This document shows positions 43,934 to 52,270 of a DNA stretch of 64,000 bases, piece by piece. The stretch's first letter is position 1, and every line of letters begins with the position of its first letter. The stretch comes from Pseudomonas fluorescens (GTDB lineage Bacteria; Pseudomonadota; Gammaproteobacteria; Pseudomonadales; Pseudomonadaceae), in contig NZ_VCNJ01000003.1 in assembly GCF_005938625.1 (NCBI RefSeq), forward strand, positions 248,001 to 312,000. Direction: 5' to 3'. Under the pieces are notes generated by a model, which worked only from the letters and a program-made list of their open reading frames with translations, ran no database searches and was not told the DNA's origin. A program made the translations under genes and the position numbers.

Positions 43934-43961
43934 GTTACAGCGGATCGAAAAAAAATGTCAA
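43934..43961 (-). promoter_or_regulatory. Candidate promoter of bufABC
   Basis: On the minus strand TTGACA (43956-43961) and TGTAAC (43934-43939) are 16 bp apart, a fair sigma-70 fit. Alternatively TGTAAC could be the -35 element of an ECF sigma promoter, since DUF2282 operons are often ECF-driven. It overlaps the stop codon of the upstream P-type ATPase gene. Confidence 0.35.
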
Positions 43962-45865
43962 AGGTCTTTCTTGAGCTTCAGTAGCGGCTCTTGAAAGCGC
44001 AGCAACCGCCCGGCATTTCCGAGTACCAGCAAGGTGCTGAGGTTATGCAGCAGCGCGGCAATCATCGCCCCTGCTGCACCCAACCAGCCGAATGCGGCAA
44101 ACACCACAATGGCCAGCGTCCAGCCCAGACCGATGATCACGTTGACCTGCAACGTCCGGCGGCACTGGCGGCTGAGGCGCACGCAGGTACCGAGTCGGCG
44201 CAGGTCGCTGCCGATCAAGACGATGTCCGCCGAGGCCAGCGCAATGTCTGCACCACCGGCGCCCATTGCCACACCGACCACCCCCGCCTTCAGCGCGAGC
44301 GAATCATTAATGCCGTCACCGACTACCATCGGCCGGAAACCATTGTCGATTTCCTTGAGCACGCGATTGAGTTTGTCCTCGGGCAAGGCCTGAGCTTCGA
44401 CCTCATGCAAACCGACCTCCTTGGCCAGCGATTGAGCCACGCTGTGTCGATCTCCCGTGAGCAACAGTTGTCGCCCAAGGCCCAACTCACGCAATTCACT
44501 GAGGGCAAATCGGGCTTCCGGTTTGACGCTGTCAGCAAGCAACAGCCAGGCGAGGAATTCACCGTTCAGCGCCAGACCGGCGATGGGGCCGTCATGATCG
44601 GGAACCTTGGTCGTGGCAATGCCCAGTTGCGCGAACAATTCTGGCCGACCGAGCGCCGCTTCGCCCTGCCCGGTCATGGCGACTACACCGAGCCCCTGAC
44701 GCTCGTGAATATCACTCAGCGTTAGATATTGATCCTGACTGACCAACCCTGCGAGTGCACGACTGACCGGATGACTACTCGCCGCGCCGAGGCTGGCGGC
44801 AAGCGCCATGACCGCAGACGACTCTGCTTGCGGGCTGTTGATCGCCTGCAGACGCAAGGTGCCGTAAGTCAGCGTCCCGGTTTTATCGACGACCAGCGAT
44901 GTCAGGTCAGCCAGTTCTTCAAGAAACGCCGAACTGCGAATCAGAATCCCGTGACGCGCTGCCACCGCGACACCGGCAATCGCCGTCGCCGGAGCAGACA
45001 ACACCAGCGCGCACGGACACGCTGCCACCAACACGGCGAGCATCGCTTGCGCATCGTTGGTGACGAACCAGGTCACCGCCGCCAGCAACAACACAAGCAC
45101 CATGTAACTGCCGGCATAACGTTCGAGCAATCGCGTGATCGGTGGCTTCGAACGCTCGGCGTTCTGCATCAGCGCGATGACTTTGCCGAGGGTCGACTCA
45201 TCGCCTGTGCGGGTCACTTCTATGCGCAACAAACCGTCGAGGTTGATCGCGCCGCCGAACACCGTCATGCCGGCGCTCGCCTCGACCGGCACCGATTCAC
45301 CGGTAATCGAAGCGGTGTCAAGACTGGCTTGGCCGGACAAAACCCGACCGTCCGCCGGCACCCGATCACCTGCTCGCACCTCTACGGTGTCGCCCGCTTT
45401 CAACGTGCCGTTGTCCACCTCGATGATCGTGCCGTCGGCCTGAAGTTTGCGCGCATGGCTGCGGGTCAATTGGCCTAGGGCGTGAATCGCTTCCTGCGAA
45501 CCGATGACGCTGCGCTCCTCCAGGACATGCCCGAAGATCATGATGATCGGCAGCAATGCCGCCGTCAGCAGATCGCCAGTCGCCCATGCACCGAGCATGG
45601 CCAAGGCAATCAGCTGATCGGTGATGCCATGCAGGCTCGGATAACGCAGGCTGTACCACGCCGAACGCATCACCGGTACCGCGACCAACAAAGAAGCAAC
45701 ACCCAACAGCAACTGGCTGACCCCGGTTTGCTCCGGGACCAGCCAACGCCAGATCAAACCCAGACCCAGAAGACCCAACGCAAGCATCGCCAAAGTCAGT
45801 TGCCGTGCGGCGCGGCGTTGTTCGGCCGAGGACAACAGGCTCGGTGCAGCGGTCGTCGCATTCAT
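43958..45865 (-). CDS. P1B-type heavy-metal ATPase without N-terminal metal domain
   Basis: 635 aa. P-type signatures: TGES in the actuator (ITGESVPVE), metal-site ACPCAL in helix 6, phosphorylation DKTGTLTYG, SSHPVSRALA (HP motif), and VGDGINDSLAL. It lacks any CxxC heavy-metal domain or His tail at the N-terminus. Helix 8 has ALLHNLSTLLVLGNAGR, with His-Asn where ZntA-type pumps carry Asp, so the ion is uncertain (Zn, Mn, Cu or Co). It is last in the four-gene SPFH operon, overlapping the previous gene by 4 bp. It probably exports metal to the periplasm or envelope. Confidence 0.88.
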   Translation of the reverse strand: MNATTAAPSLLSSAEQRRAARQLTLAMLALGLLGLGLIWRWLVPEQTGVSQLLLGVASLLVAVPVMRSAWYSLRYPSLHGITDQLIALAMLGAWATGDLLTAALLPIIMIFGHVLEERSVIGSQEAIHALGQLTRSHARKLQADGTIIEVDNGTLKAGDTVEVRAGDRVPADGRVLSGQASLDTASITGESVPVEASAGMTVFGGAINLDGLLRIEVTRTGDESTLGKVIALMQNAERSKPPITRLLERYAGSYMVLVLLLAAVTWFVTNDAQAMLAVLVAACPCALVLSAPATAIAGVAVAARHGILIRSSAFLEELADLTSLVVDKTGTLTYGTLRLQAINSPQAESSAVMALAASLGAASSHPVSRALAGLVSQDQYLTLSDIHERQGLGVVAMTGQGEAALGRPELFAQLGIATTKVPDHDGPIAGLALNGEFLAWLLLADSVKPEARFALSELRELGLGRQLLLTGDRHSVAQSLAKEVGLHEVEAQALPEDKLNRVLKEIDNGFRPMVVGDGINDSLALKAGVVGVAMGAGGADIALASADIVLIGSDLRRLGTCVRLSRQCRRTLQVNVIIGLGWTLAIVVFAAFGWLGAAGAMIAALLHNLSTLLVLGNAGRLLRFQEPLLKLKKDL

Positions 45866-46911
45866 TTACTGGCTCCCTGAATGATCAGGCGGGAATCGTC
45901 TTTCGGGTCGACCGTTGTGACCGATCCGGCCTGGCCGAAGATCTTCGGCATACGCTCGCGGTAAAGGCGCAGGAGCATTTGCGGGTCTGCACTTTTGGCC
46001 AGACTCGTCACCGTGGCAGTATCGGCAGAGGCTTTGGCCAAGCGCTCACCGGCCTGCGCGTGAGCGACTTGCAGTATGCGGTCGGCCTGTTCGTTGGCGG
46101 TCTGTGTGAGTTTCTCGGCGTCGGTACGCGCATTGGCCACGGCTTTTTCGGCCTGTTGACTGGCGGTCAATACCGCGTTAAATGCACTGACCGCAGGATT
46201 GGGCAGACTCGATTGCACATCGACCCGCGCCACTTCAATCCCGATGCCCTGCCCGCTCGCCTTCAACTCCGCCAAGCGTTTGTTGATGCCTTGCACCAGA
46301 TCTCCGCGCAATCGCTCACGACGTTCGGCAGCCTGATTGTCGGTGCCGATCAACTCCGGACGAGCGACCAGAATGGTGTCCAGATCCCTGGCAGCGGTCA
46401 GTGCCACGGCGCTACGAGTGACCAATCGATCGAGCGCCGGCAGCACATGATCGGCCTGCAACACGAAGTCGTAAGGGTCGGTGACTTTGTAGAACACCCG
46501 CACATCCAGCTGCACGACGCCGGCATCACCGGTCAATAAATAACCAGATCCCGCCAGCGCATCGCTGATCGGTGCGGCAAAGGAAGCGACCCGATCAGCC
46601 TTGAGTGCCTCATCGCTGCGCAACAGGTTTTCCACCCGCCGCTCGATCACCCGATCCGCAGCTGGCAACAAAACCACCTGTTCGAACGGCTGTGGCCAAG
46701 CCAGCAACAGCCCCGCGTTCTGCACGCGATCCAGTGCACCAAAGTGCAAAACCACAGCACGATTCTGCGGATCGATTTGCCGCACATTGGAAAAAGCCCA
46801 AGCCAATGCGGCCAACACTGTCACCGCGTACAGGGCGAGAAATGCCAAACGACCGGCCTGAATCCACGGACTGCTCAGTGAATGTGTTCCACGTGGAACT
46901 TCTTCATTCAT
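45862..46911 (-). CDS. SPFH/HflC-like membrane protein
   Basis: 349 aa. One N-terminal membrane helix (FLALYAVTVLAALAWAF), then a band-7 domain starting DPQNRAVVLHFGALDRVQNA with an LLAWPQPFEQ turn, and a coiled-coil tail (ASQQAEKAVANARTDAEKLT, QAGERLAKASADTATV). HflK/HflC homologues form membrane cages around FtsH. This copy is not in the hfq-hflX operon, so it is a specialised paralogue. It overlaps its neighbours by 4 bp on both sides. A parS site lies in its first codons (VPRGTH). Confidence 0.85.
   Translation of the reverse strand: MNEEVPRGTHSLSSPWIQAGRLAFLALYAVTVLAALAWAFSNVRQIDPQNRAVVLHFGALDRVQNAGLLLAWPQPFEQVVLLPAADRVIERRVENLLRSDEALKADRVASFAAPISDALAGSGYLLTGDAGVVQLDVRVFYKVTDPYDFVLQADHVLPALDRLVTRSAVALTAARDLDTILVARPELIGTDNQAAERRERLRGDLVQGINKRLAELKASGQGIGIEVARVDVQSSLPNPAVSAFNAVLTASQQAEKAVANARTDAEKLTQTANEQADRILQVAHAQAGERLAKASADTATVTSLAKSADPQMLLRLYRERMPKIFGQAGSVTTVDPKDDSRLIIQGASK
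46885..46900. other. parS ParB-binding site (start of SPFH gene)
   Basis: TGTTCCACGTGGAACT has the perfect GTTCCACGTGGAAC palindrome and is identical to the 33572 site over 16 bp. It falls in codons 5-9 of the HflC-like gene, 13 kb from the other two sites. Confidence 0.88.
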
Positions 46912-47954
46912 GGCTGCGATCCGGAGTTACTGTCGAGTGTTGGCGGGCCGTCGACCAGCACGCGGAATGGCGCCGCGTCAGTGCGCAAGATCAGTCTGGT
47001 GTCCGGTGTGACGATGGTGCCAAGGGTGTCCAGCGAGCGAAGCAAGTTGTAGAGCTGCGGCGAACTGGCGTAAGCACGGCCATAAATCTGCGCCGCTTCG
47101 ACGCGAGACTGCGCCTCGATTTCTGCTACTTTCACTGTCGCATCAGCCTGCACGATTCGCGCATCGCGTTCAGCAGCGGAACGGATTTGCGCAGCCTCAC
47201 GTTTGCCGATCGCCGTACGCTCGGTAGCGATTGTTTCACGCTCGGCGCGCATGCGATCGACCGTGGCGGTGAGTGTCACCGACGGCAAGGTCAAACGCTC
47301 GATGCCGACTTGCACAACGCGCACGCCATAGGTGGCGAGCAATTGCTGATCGATCTGCTGACGCAACTGCGCTTCGAATTCAGCGATGTGCACCTGACTG
47401 GCATCGGTGTTCACCAGATTCGCCAGATCAAAACTGCTGGCGGTGGTTTCCAGCGCCGAGCCCACGAAGGTGCGAATCTGCCGCGCCGCCTCATCCGGCT
47501 GGTTCTGCACCGCGCGCATGAAGCGCTGCACATTGTCCGGATCACCCTGCACCTGCCAGGCCACGTAGGCCTGCACGATGATGCGCAAACCGTCGCGGGT
47601 ACCAACATCCTGCAAGCCGCTGGAGGTGGTGCGCAGACGCAGATCCACCGGGATCGCCGCTTCGAACGGCGCCGGCCAACGCCAGCTCAAACCTGGATCA
47701 AGCAGTACCCTCGATGGATTACCGAAGCGGGTAATCACCGTGGCTTCACCCGAGCGCACTTGCACCAGGCTCGCTGCTGCGATGGCGAACGCCACTAGCA
47801 ACACCGCCCAGCTCATGCGTCGCCACGGGAAAGGCCCCGCCTCTTCCGGCGCACCGTGGTGATGGTGATGATGCCCATGATGATGGTGATGCCCGCCGTG
47901 GCCATGATCGTGGCCGCTGTGATCATGCGGTTCGTGAGTATGCGACTGGCTCAA
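46908..47954 (-). CDS. SPFH/HflK-like protein with His-rich N-terminus
   Basis: 348 aa. The first 33 residues contain 18 His (pattern HTHEPHDHSGHDHGHGG, then runs of five and six His), followed by one membrane helix (MSWAVLLVAFAIAAASLV), an SPFH domain (RSGEATVITRFGNPSRVLLD) and a coiled coil. The His tract should face the cytoplasm and bind Zn, Ni or Co. Such a tail is typical of metal carriers and absent from ordinary HflK. It overlaps the flanking genes by 4 bp each, so expression is tightly coupled to the metal ATPase. Confidence 0.88.
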   Translation of the reverse strand: MSQSHTHEPHDHSGHDHGHGGHHHHHGHHHHHHGAPEEAGPFPWRRMSWAVLLVAFAIAAASLVQVRSGEATVITRFGNPSRVLLDPGLSWRWPAPFEAAIPVDLRLRTTSSGLQDVGTRDGLRIIVQAYVAWQVQGDPDNVQRFMRAVQNQPDEAARQIRTFVGSALETTASSFDLANLVNTDASQVHIAEFEAQLRQQIDQQLLATYGVRVVQVGIERLTLPSVTLTATVDRMRAERETIATERTAIGKREAAQIRSAAERDARIVQADATVKVAEIEAQSRVEAAQIYGRAYASSPQLYNLLRSLDTLGTIVTPDTRLILRTDAAPFRVLVDGPPTLDSNSGSQP

Positions 47955-49912
47955 TGGGCGACTCCTGGTTGAGCGATGGTGCGCGCGGGCGTCGGGTCAG
48001 CCGGCAGCGTGAAGGTCCGCAGATCGATGGTCGGCGCATTACTGCTGCTGCCCAGACGGTGGTCGAGCACCAGCAATTTGGCTTTACTCAGGCCTTGGCC
48101 GAGCTGACCGAGATATTGCTCGAGCACGAAAGCCTGACCGGCACTGGCGTAGGCTTTTTGTTCGGCCGTGAACTTCAGATCCGCCGCCTGCGCGGTGGCA
48201 CTGGTTTCCCGGGCATTAGCGCTGGCCTGATCGCGAGCAAGGCTGGCCTGCAATTGCGCCTGATTGCTCGCTTCGGCCGCCGCACCACGCTCCCGGGAAA
48301 TCAACGCTTGCGCGCCGATCTGTGCCGCTTGCACGCTGTGATAGGCATTGGCGGCACCGGCCGGCGGGTGGATGGCTTCGACCACCGTGGCGAGAATTTC
48401 CACGCCACTGTTGAGTTGCTGCAAATCACTTTGCACCGCGCGACCGATCTCCTCGCCCAGCCCGACCCGGTCTTCCCCGAGCAAACCGTCGAGCGTGCGC
48501 GAGGCAAAGTCGTGCACCAGAATCCGGCTCGCCGTGCTGCGAATCAGCGTTGGCACATCGGCGCTGTTATAGGTAGCGGCCAGCGCGGCCTGATCGGTCA
48601 AGCCAATGCGATAGACGAAACGCACGTCCATGTTGACAATCTGAAAGCTCTGTTGAGCGCCATGGCTGCTGGCGATGACTTGCGACTTGTCGCTGACGTG
48701 GCTGGCGTCCCACAAGCGGTTGGCTGTGATCGGCGCCGGGCCTTCGGCGGGATCGGCCTGCAGCGGCGCCGGGTTTTCGCCAACGCTGGTGGCCAATTCG
48801 TGCACCACGCCGTTTTCGACGATCAATACTCGGCCCAACGGCCACGGCAAACCTGTGTGCAATCCCGGGCCGAACACCTGCACCGGTTTGCCGAAACGCT
48901 CATAAATACCGCGACCCTGTAGTGGGATTTCATGGATACCAGTGAGCAACCAACCCACCGCTGCGACGAGCGCCAGCACCGGCAGAAACGCTCGGCGCAT
49001 GTAACTGAACGCCCAGATCTGGCGCAGATCGATGCCAAAGCGGTTGTGCAATTCGTGCTGCAACGCGAGTAAAGGCTGGGGTGGCCAACGCAGCATGTCG
49101 GCAACAAAACTGCGCGCCAGCAACGTAGGCTCAAGCTTTTCGCGACGAGGGCTGAAGACTGAAAGAACGGCGCGCAATAGCAACTCGATCGCGACCAATC
49201 CCGGCAAGATACCCATCAGTACAGACACGCGAACTGGCCAAACGGCATTTTCGCCAGCGAACAACAAACACAGCGCGCCGAGCACCATACTGATGATCGC
49301 CACGCGCGTCAGTTGCGCCAACCCGCCTGCTTCCGGCCATTGCGCCGGGTTTTCCTGAGCCAGTTGTCGCTCCAGCACCAACAAGCCGAACGCCAGCAGC
49401 AATGCCAACGCCGCGCCCACCGTGGCGGACAATCCAACGGCTGCGGCGGGCAGCGCGAGGTTCCACACCTGTTCGATGCTCAGCGCCACCCACAACGCCC
49501 AGCCGCCTAACCACAGCGTCGCTGCACCGATCTGGCCAAGCATATGCAAACCACGCTGACTGAGGCGATCCAGCAACCGTTCGTACCAACCTCCAGGCGC
49601 AGAGAACTCCTCATCGGCGTTCGGCGCCAGCACAACAGGATTCATCACCCGCGCGCGCCATTGCGTCACCCACCACGCTGATTGCAGCCCGGCGACCAAC
49701 ACCAGCAGCGCCGCGCTCAAATTAACCAGCAGCGGCAGCCACAATGATTGCGGCGCAAACAGCCCGACAAAAAACGCCATCACCCAGCCTGCCCCGGCCA
49801 ATGAGCCGAGGCCGAAAGCCCAGCGCCGCAGACGTATGCCCTGTGTGGCCGCCTGCTGAAAACGCGGCAGTGCGGTCACTTGCGTGCCTTCCACCTCCAG
49901 ATCAACTTGCAT
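47951..49912 (-). CDS. Polytopic SPFH/HflK-like membrane protein
   Basis: 653 aa. Unlike standard HflK, about six hydrophobic helices occupy residues 30-245 (for example LWLPLLVNLSAALLVLVAGL). A further helix at about 300-318 precedes the SPFH domain (GIYERFGKPVQVFGPGLHTG). The C-terminal region is Ala/Gln-rich coiled coil (AAEASNQAQLQASLARDQAS). It is the first gene of a four-gene operon with two more SPFH proteins and a P-type ATPase. A Zur-like palindrome lies 34 bp before the ATG. No enzymatic motif was seen in the extra membrane domain. Confidence 0.82.
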   Translation of the reverse strand: MQVDLEVEGTQVTALPRFQQAATQGIRLRRWAFGLGSLAGAGWVMAFFVGLFAPQSLWLPLLVNLSAALLVLVAGLQSAWWVTQWRARVMNPVVLAPNADEEFSAPGGWYERLLDRLSQRGLHMLGQIGAATLWLGGWALWVALSIEQVWNLALPAAAVGLSATVGAALALLLAFGLLVLERQLAQENPAQWPEAGGLAQLTRVAIISMVLGALCLLFAGENAVWPVRVSVLMGILPGLVAIELLLRAVLSVFSPRREKLEPTLLARSFVADMLRWPPQPLLALQHELHNRFGIDLRQIWAFSYMRRAFLPVLALVAAVGWLLTGIHEIPLQGRGIYERFGKPVQVFGPGLHTGLPWPLGRVLIVENGVVHELATSVGENPAPLQADPAEGPAPITANRLWDASHVSDKSQVIASSHGAQQSFQIVNMDVRFVYRIGLTDQAALAATYNSADVPTLIRSTASRILVHDFASRTLDGLLGEDRVGLGEEIGRAVQSDLQQLNSGVEILATVVEAIHPPAGAANAYHSVQAAQIGAQALISRERGAAAEASNQAQLQASLARDQASANARETSATAQAADLKFTAEQKAYASAGQAFVLEQYLGQLGQGLSKAKLLVLDHRLGSSSNAPTIDLRTFTLPADPTPARTIAQPGVAH

Positions 49913-49945
49913 ATCACCCCAATATCATTGGCTCGCGGTTCATAT

Positions 49946-49960
49946 CGTTACGATATAACG
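49946..49960. promoter_or_regulatory. Zur-like box upstream of the SPFH/ATPase operon
   Basis: CGTTACGATATAACG aligns with the 31416 and 33126 boxes; the GTTA/TAAC arms and the spacing are identical. It is an imperfect 7-1-7 palindrome (two mismatches), 34 bp upstream of the SPFH start codon, in the position of a repressor site. Confidence 0.68.
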
Positions 49961-50056
49961 AACAGCGTGAAATATTCGTACACAATTACGCGTATTCAAA
50001 GATGCCCAACCTGTCGCTTGCCTGAAGCCTTGACCGAAATGCCTGGAAACGCACAT

Positions 50057-50070
50057 ATTACGTTCGTAAT
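50057..50070. promoter_or_regulatory. Palindrome upstream of lpd
   Basis: ATTACGTTCGTAAT is a perfect 6-2-6 inverted repeat, 54 bp before the dihydrolipoyl dehydrogenase ATG, in an AT-rich stretch. It may be an operator for an unidentified regulator. Confidence 0.4.
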
Positions 50071-50123
50071 TTTTATTCAGAACTACTTTTAGCGATCCGC
50101 ATTCATCCATCAGGAGTAAGTGC

Positions 50124-51524
50124 ATGAGCAACTATGACGTAGTGATTCTGGGCGGCGGCCCCGGCGGCTATAACGCAGCGATCCGCGCGGGGCAGTTGGG
50201 CCTTAAGGCCGCTTGCGTGGAAGGTCGCGCGACGCTCGGCGGCACCTGCCTGAACGTCGGTTGCATGCCGTCCAAAGCCCTGTTGCATGCCTCGGAGCTA
50301 TACGACGCGGCGATGGGCGCGGAATTCGCCAACCTCGGTATAGAGGTCAAACCGACCCTGAACCTCGCGCAAATGATGAAGCAGAAAGACGAGAGCGTGG
50401 CCGGCCTGACCAAAGGCATCGAGTTTCTCTTTCGCAAGAACAAGGTCGACTGGATCAAGGGCTGGGGCCACATCGACGGCCCGGGTAAGGTCACGGTGAC
50501 CGACGATCAGGGCGGCAAAGTCGAACTGACCGCGAAGGACATCATCATCGCCACCGGTTCCGAGCCCACTCCCCTTCCGGGCGTCGAGATCGACAACAAA
50601 CGTATCCTTGATTCGACCGGGGCGCTTTCCCTGAGTGAAGTGCCCAAACACCTGGTGGTGATCGGCGCCGGTGTGATCGGTCTGGAATTGGGCTCGGTAT
50701 GGCGGCGCCTGGGCGCGCAGGTCACCGTGGTCGAATACCTCGACCGCATCTGCCCCGGCGTCGATGGCGAGGCCGGCAAGACCCTGCAACGCTCACTGAG
50801 CAAACAGGGCATCGCGTTCAAGTTGAGTTCGAAAGTCACCAGCGCCACGTCTTCCGCAAGCGGTGTGCAACTCAGCGTTGAGCCGGCCGCTGGCGGCACT
50901 GCCGAGTTGCTTGAAGCCGATTACGTGCTGGTCGCTATCGGTCGTCGCCCGTACACCCAGGGCCTCGGTCTGGAAAACGTCGGCCTGAGTACCGACAAAC
51001 GCGGCATGCTCGCCAACAGACAGCACCGCACCGAAGCCGCCGGGGTCTGGGTGATTGGCGACGTGACCTCCGGGCCGATGCTCGCGCACAAGGCTGAAGA
51101 TGAAGCGATGGCGTGCGTCGAGCAGATCCATGGCAAGGCTGGCGAGGTCAACTACGACTTGATCCCCAACGTGATCTACACCAGACCGGAGCTGGCCAGC
51201 GTCGGCAAGACAGAAGAACAACTCAAGACCGAGGGCCGTGCCTACAAGGTCGGCAAGTTTCCCTTCACCGCCAATAGCCGGGCGAAGATCAACCATGAGA
51301 CCGAGGGTTTTGCCAAAGTCCTCGCTGATGAACGCACCGATGAAGTCCTCGGCGTGCACCTGGTCGGCCCGAGCGTGAGTGAAATGATTGGTGAGTTTTG
51401 TGTGGCGATGGAGTTCAGTGCTTCGGCAGAAGACATTGCGTTGACGTGCCACCCGCACCCAACGCGGTCAGAGGCGTTGCGTCAGGCGGCGATGAATGTC
51501 GAGGGGATGGCGACGCAGATGTAG
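50124..51524 (+). CDS. lpd: Dihydrolipoyl dehydrogenase (stand-alone, Lpd3-like)
   Basis: 466 aa. FAD/NAD disulfide reductase that reoxidises dihydrolipoamide of 2-oxoacid dehydrogenases or the glycine cleavage H protein. FAD motif VVILGGGPGGYNAA; redox pair C42/C47 in GGTCLNVGCMPSK; NAD motif VVIGAGVIGLELGSVWRRLG; second FAD motif VWVIGDVTSGPMLAHKAEDE; catalytic His-Glu in LTCHPHPTRSEAL. No E1 or E2 genes adjoin, so it is a spare E3 like the third Lpd of P. aeruginosa (recalled). AGGAG precedes ATG 50124. Confidence 0.92.
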   Translation: MSNYDVVILGGGPGGYNAAIRAGQLGLKAACVEGRATLGGTCLNVGCMPSKALLHASELYDAAMGAEFANLGIEVKPTLNLAQMMKQKDESVAGLTKGIEFLFRKNKVDWIKGWGHIDGPGKVTVTDDQGGKVELTAKDIIIATGSEPTPLPGVEIDNKRILDSTGALSLSEVPKHLVVIGAGVIGLELGSVWRRLGAQVTVVEYLDRICPGVDGEAGKTLQRSLSKQGIAFKLSSKVTSATSSASGVQLSVEPAAGGTAELLEADYVLVAIGRRPYTQGLGLENVGLSTDKRGMLANRQHRTEAAGVWVIGDVTSGPMLAHKAEDEAMACVEQIHGKAGEVNYDLIPNVIYTRPELASVGKTEEQLKTEGRAYKVGKFPFTANSRAKINHETEGFAKVLADERTDEVLGVHLVGPSVSEMIGEFCVAMEFSASAEDIALTCHPHPTRSEALRQAAMNVEGMATQM

Positions 51525-51557
51525 GGTTCTGAAATCTTTATTGACCGGACTGCCGCT

Positions 51558-51638
51558 TTCGCGAGCAAGCTCGCTCCCACATCGACCTTAATACGCCTGA
51601 AAGAGCGCGGTCACTGTGGGAGCGAGCTTGCTCGCGAA
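51558..51638. repeat. REPIN, GTGGGAGCGAGC type
   Basis: TTCGCGAGCAAGCTCGCTCC and GGGAGCGAGCTTGCTCGCGA flank ~40 bp between the convergent lpd and Lrp-family genes. Confidence 0.88.
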
Positions 51639-51652
51639 GGATGCGACTCGGT

Positions 51653-52126
51653 CTATAGCGGAAGATGTCCAAGCGGCAACGCCCCCGGCGTCTTCACCGT
51701 GTGAATCGCAAAATTGCTGCGAATGTCACTCACCCCCGGCAACTTCAGCAGGCAGCCGCTGAGAAAACGGTCGTACGCACGCAAATCCGGCACTACCACT
51801 TGCAGCAGAAAGTCCGATTCTCCCGACACCAGAAACGCGGAAATCACTTCCGGCAACGCCGTCACTGCGGTGTAAAACGCCTCGGCCTGTTCATCGTTGT
51901 GGCGCTCGACCTTGACCCCGACAAACACCGTCAGCCCCAGTCCGACTTCATCGCGATCGAGATTGGCCTGATAGCCGCGAATCACCCCGGCCTCTTCCAG
52001 CATCCGCACCCGGCGCAGACACGGCGAGGCCGACAGGCCGATTTCATCCGCCAGCTCGACATTGCTCAGGCGCCCGTTACGTTGCAGGGCCGCGAGAATC
52101 TTGCGATCGAAGGCGTCGAGTTTCAT
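51653..52126 (-). CDS. Lrp/AsnC-family regulator
   Basis: 157 aa. N-terminal HTH (FDRKILAALQRNGRLSNVEL, then DEIGLSASPCLRRVRMLEEA) and a C-terminal RAM amino-acid-sensing domain (VISAFLVSGESDFLLQVVVP, FLSGCLLKLPGVSDIRSNFA). It is divergent from a LysE-type amino-acid exporter 144 bp away, the usual layout for an exporter and its amino-acid-responsive activator. Confidence 0.9.
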   Translation of the reverse strand: MKLDAFDRKILAALQRNGRLSNVELADEIGLSASPCLRRVRMLEEAGVIRGYQANLDRDEVGLGLTVFVGVKVERHNDEQAEAFYTAVTALPEVISAFLVSGESDFLLQVVVPDLRAYDRFLSGCLLKLPGVSDIRSNFAIHTVKTPGALPLGHLPL

Positions 52127-52270
52127 GTTTGGCAGATCCTGATAGTCATTGCGCTAAAAGTCAGCAGGTTATGCCAAATCCTTCAAATTTTGAAGCTGAC
52201 TACGCAAGCACCTGCCCCGCCCTTCGGCCCTAGACTTGGCGCACCGAATCGACAACGAAAGGGCGGCAAC

